Source: CAMPKL01 sp963805925 (lineage in GTDB: Bacteria > Acidobacteriota > Terriglobia > Bryobacterales > UBA6623). Taken from it: a stretch of DNA of 64,000 nt. Under the pieces are notes generated by a model. That model did not search any database. It saw only the letters and a list, made by a program, of their open reading frames with translations, and had not been told where the DNA came from. Positions 62,083 through 64,000 of the stretch are shown here, piece after piece; the stretch's first letter is position 1; the number at the start of each line of letters is the position of its first letter. The DNA lies in contig CAWDWB010000010.1 of NCBI GenBank assembly GCA_963805925.1, positions 372,001 to 436,000 of the forward strand, written 5' to 3'. Made by a program: the position numbers and the translations under genes.

Positions 62083-63960
62083 CTATTCCAAGGTCAACCC
62101 GTTCACCGTCTTTTCGAACATCGGGTACAGCGACTCGTACTCGTCTGCCGGCGCGATCATCACCGTGTAGAACAGCCCGGTATTCAGCTTGGCCGTCACC
62201 AGCCAAACGTACTCGGTGGTCTGTTCCGCCAGCTTCGAAGGCCCTTCCAGAAAAAGGCTCTCTCCCGGCTTCTCGTCGACCGTAATCGGTCTGCGTTGAC
62301 CGCGAACCAGGTTCAATCCCGGGTTGTTCGATTGGAAACCGGTCACCAAGCTCGTCGTTGCCGCCTCCAGGGACTCTCCGGTCTCGTAGGATCCCGCTAT
62401 CAGCCCGCGCACGATGGACTCCGAGCCATCGCTCTGACGTACAATGCCATCCGCCGGGGTGATGCGTACGCCGATGCCTTGCTCCGCGGTCACTGCCGTC
62501 CAGTCCGGGGGATACGGCATCACAAACCCCTGCCCTGTGTAGATGCCGGCAACCGCCGCTGGCGCAGTTGGAGCTGCCGGAGCTGAGACTTGCGGGCCCT
62601 CGGTAAATCGAATCGAGTCGAGGGTTGCTTGAAATTCCGGATACAGCGAGCCGTACTCGTCCGCGGGCGAGATCATCGCCAGGTAGAACAGGCCTTGCGG
62701 CCGCTGCGTCGTGACCAGCCAAACATTCTCGTTAGCGCCGCGAATCGTGGTCGAGGGTCCTTCGAGAAAGTTGCTCTGACTGGGCGAACCGTCCACATGA
62801 AACGACTTCTGCTCGCCCGGCCTAGGACGCAACCCGGAATTCGACTTTCTCAAATCACCGATGAAATTCTGCGTTGCGGCCGAGAGCGACGTGCTTCCTT
62901 GGGCGTCGAAGTAGCCGGTAAGGATGCCCCGTACGATCTCGGTATTGCCTCTCGCGGTACGGTTCACCCCGTTTGAGGGCACGATCGTGGCGCTGCCGTC
63001 TTTTTCATCGCGAAAGACCTGCCAGCCGTTGGGCGGCTGCAGCTCAAACCCGGGCCCGCTCACTCGCCCCGCAACCCCTGCTGCTGCCGCAGTCGTGCCC
63101 TGCTGGACGCCGTTGGTGCTGGCTGGCTTCGCAACGGCTTGATTCGCGACGGGTTTGATTCCCGCGGCGATGGACTTCATGCCTGCGAACGCCCGTGAGT
63201 TGGTCGTGTAGTTGCCGTTCTGATAGGACTGAATCTCTTCGCTGACGTACTGGACGCGATTGCCGGGGTTCGGGTGGTCGGAAAGGAACTGAGGTCCGCT
63301 TGCCCCTCCCGACTCCTCCAGCTTCTGGAAGAACTTGGCCATTTCGACCGGACTGTAGCCGGCGGCAGCCATCATGCGCGCGCCAACGATATCCGCGTCG
63401 TGCTCGGCGCTCCGCGAGTATTTCATGAATACCGAGTTCAGGCCGAAGCCGATGCCGACATTCGCCAGCGAACCTAACAGCCCGCCGCTGTTGCCCAACG
63501 CTCCGGCAGCCAACGCCGCCGGCAACTGGAAGATCTGCCGTTTCGACGCTTGATTGGTCGAGTGACGGAGCACGACATGTGCAATTTCATGGGCCATGAC
63601 GCCCGCCAATTGCGCCTCGTTGTCCGCGGCAGCGATCGTCCCCGAGTTGATGTAGATCGGGCCGCCCGGCAAGGCAAAGGCGTTGATATTCGGGTCGGCG
63701 ATCACCTTGAAAGTAAACGGATAGGACGGGTCTTGCGAGACCTTGGCTAGCCGTTGCCCAATACCGTTGACGTACTCCGTCAGACGGGGATTGTCCACGA
63801 CCTGAACTTCCTTCTCCACCTCGGTCGCCGCCTCCTTGCCCAACTGGACATCTTGATCTTTGGAGAACAGATTGAAGCCCGGTTGGATTGGCTTTGGCTG
63901 GGCCCAGAGCCCTTGGGCGCCGAGCATTAACACGATGGTAAAAACGAGCTTTCGAGGCAT
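62083..63960 (-). CDS. Secreted M48 metalloprotease with duplicated C-terminal domain
   Basis: A 625-residue protease. The ATG at 63960 precedes a signal peptide (MPRKLVFTIVLML, ending GLWAQ). The M48 domain (about residues 35-260) has HEIAHVVLRHS (HExxH) and SAEHDADIVGARMM for the third ligand. After an Ala/Thr linker come two copies of an approximately 150-residue domain: the first starts GFELQPPNGWQVF and ends near FQATLDSIRF; the second starts GFVMPYPPDWTAV and ends near FEKTVNGLTLE. Both have a VWLVT strand and a GLFYxxMIxPADEYxSLYP motif. No M48 member I know has this pair. Periplasmic quality control is a likely role. Confidence 0.85.
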   Translation of the reverse strand: MPRKLVFTIVLMLGAQGLWAQPKPIQPGFNLFSKDQDVQLGKEAATEVEKEVQVVDNPRLTEYVNGIGQRLAKVSQDPSYPFTFKVIADPNINAFALPGGPIYINSGTIAAADNEAQLAGVMAHEIAHVVLRHSTNQASKRQIFQLPAALAAGALGNSGGLLGSLANVGIGFGLNSVFMKYSRSAEHDADIVGARMMAAAGYSPVEMAKFFQKLEESGGASGPQFLSDHPNPGNRVQYVSEEIQSYQNGNYTTNSRAFAGMKSIAAGIKPVANQAVAKPASTNGVQQGTTAAAAGVAGRVSGPGFELQPPNGWQVFRDEKDGSATIVPSNGVNRTARGNTEIVRGILTGYFDAQGSTSLSAATQNFIGDLRKSNSGLRPRPGEQKSFHVDGSPSQSNFLEGPSTTIRGANENVWLVTTQRPQGLFYLAMISPADEYGSLYPEFQATLDSIRFTEGPQVSAPAAPTAPAAVAGIYTGQGFVMPYPPDWTAVTAEQGIGVRITPADGIVRQSDGSESIVRGLIAGSYETGESLEAATTSLVTGFQSNNPGLNLVRGQRRPITVDEKPGESLFLEGPSKLAEQTTEYVWLVTAKLNTGLFYTVMIAPADEYESLYPMFEKTVNGLTLE

Positions 63961-64000
63961 AAACTTTTGCGGTCCTGGCCTCATGCTACACGACCTGCCT

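Noticed and set aside
61641..62285. Plus-strand 214-residue ORF in the last gap
   Set aside because: It runs through a terminator and into the end of the M48 gene on the opposite strand, with poor composition.

Overview
The window reads as a high-GC chromosomal segment of an Acidobacteriota member, most likely of the Solibacter/Bryobacter type. This is inferred from family content: a VWFA-related Acidobacterial-domain protein (29961-30968) and a decayed relative (12959-13351), an ECF sigma factor translationally coupled to a Ser/Thr kinase (17425-19466), secreted PQQ dehydrogenases, and an ELWxxDGT-repeat protein. No rRNA, tRNA, CRISPR array, insertion sequence or phage module was recognised. 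Start codons are often GTG or TTG, and many gene pairs overlap by 4 bases (GTGA, ATGA or TTGA).

Layout. 1-10769 (minus): an ELWxxDGT-repeat secreted protein cut by the window edge, preceded in transcription by four tandem paralogous PQQ glucose-dehydrogenase-like enzymes. 10945-14189: an OmpA-like envelope protein, two small genes, a VWA pseudogene and a SpoIIAA-like protein. 14330-19466: a hybrid histidine kinase with two receiver domains, divergent from the ECF sigma/Ser-Thr kinase pair. 19476-24149 (minus): O-antigen ligase-like polymerase, a secreted jelly-roll protein, a secreted metallo-beta-lactamase-fold enzyme and a zinc-ribbon rhomboid protease. 24194-28987: a coupled cluster of glycosyltransferase, alpha/beta hydrolase lacking its serine, four-carbon acid-sugar kinase and PdxA2, which points to D-threonate-type catabolism. 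28984-33242: a short Lys-rich gene, a MoaD-MoaE fusion, a VWA protein, an inositol monophosphatase and a pyrimidine-nucleoside phosphorylase.

33307-39415 is a tight operon: nucleoside transporter, PlsY, HAD-IB phosphatase (frameshifted), a long LarA-like (DUF2088) protein, a HpnA/DFR-like epimerase and a diacylglycerol-kinase-family enzyme. The last five look like an uncharacterised lipid or polyol-phosphate pathway; I regard this as the best candidate for a new system. 39741-43563 holds a FliA-like sigma factor, a TPR protein and a ClC channel. 43560-50637 (minus) is a Chp/Pil-type chemosensory operon (CheY, CheW, MCP, multi-HPt CheA). 54643-59912 (minus) is a pgaDCAB-type operon for poly-N-acetylglucosamine, with pgaA carrying a one-base frameshift. 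The window ends with nucleotide-sugar/HAD genes, a bidirectional terminator and a secreted M48 metalloprotease with a duplicated C-terminal domain.

Two genes (the HAD phosphatase near 35450 and pgaA near 57820) are each broken by a single base. Both could be sequence errors. All functions are read from motifs and context only; no searches were run.
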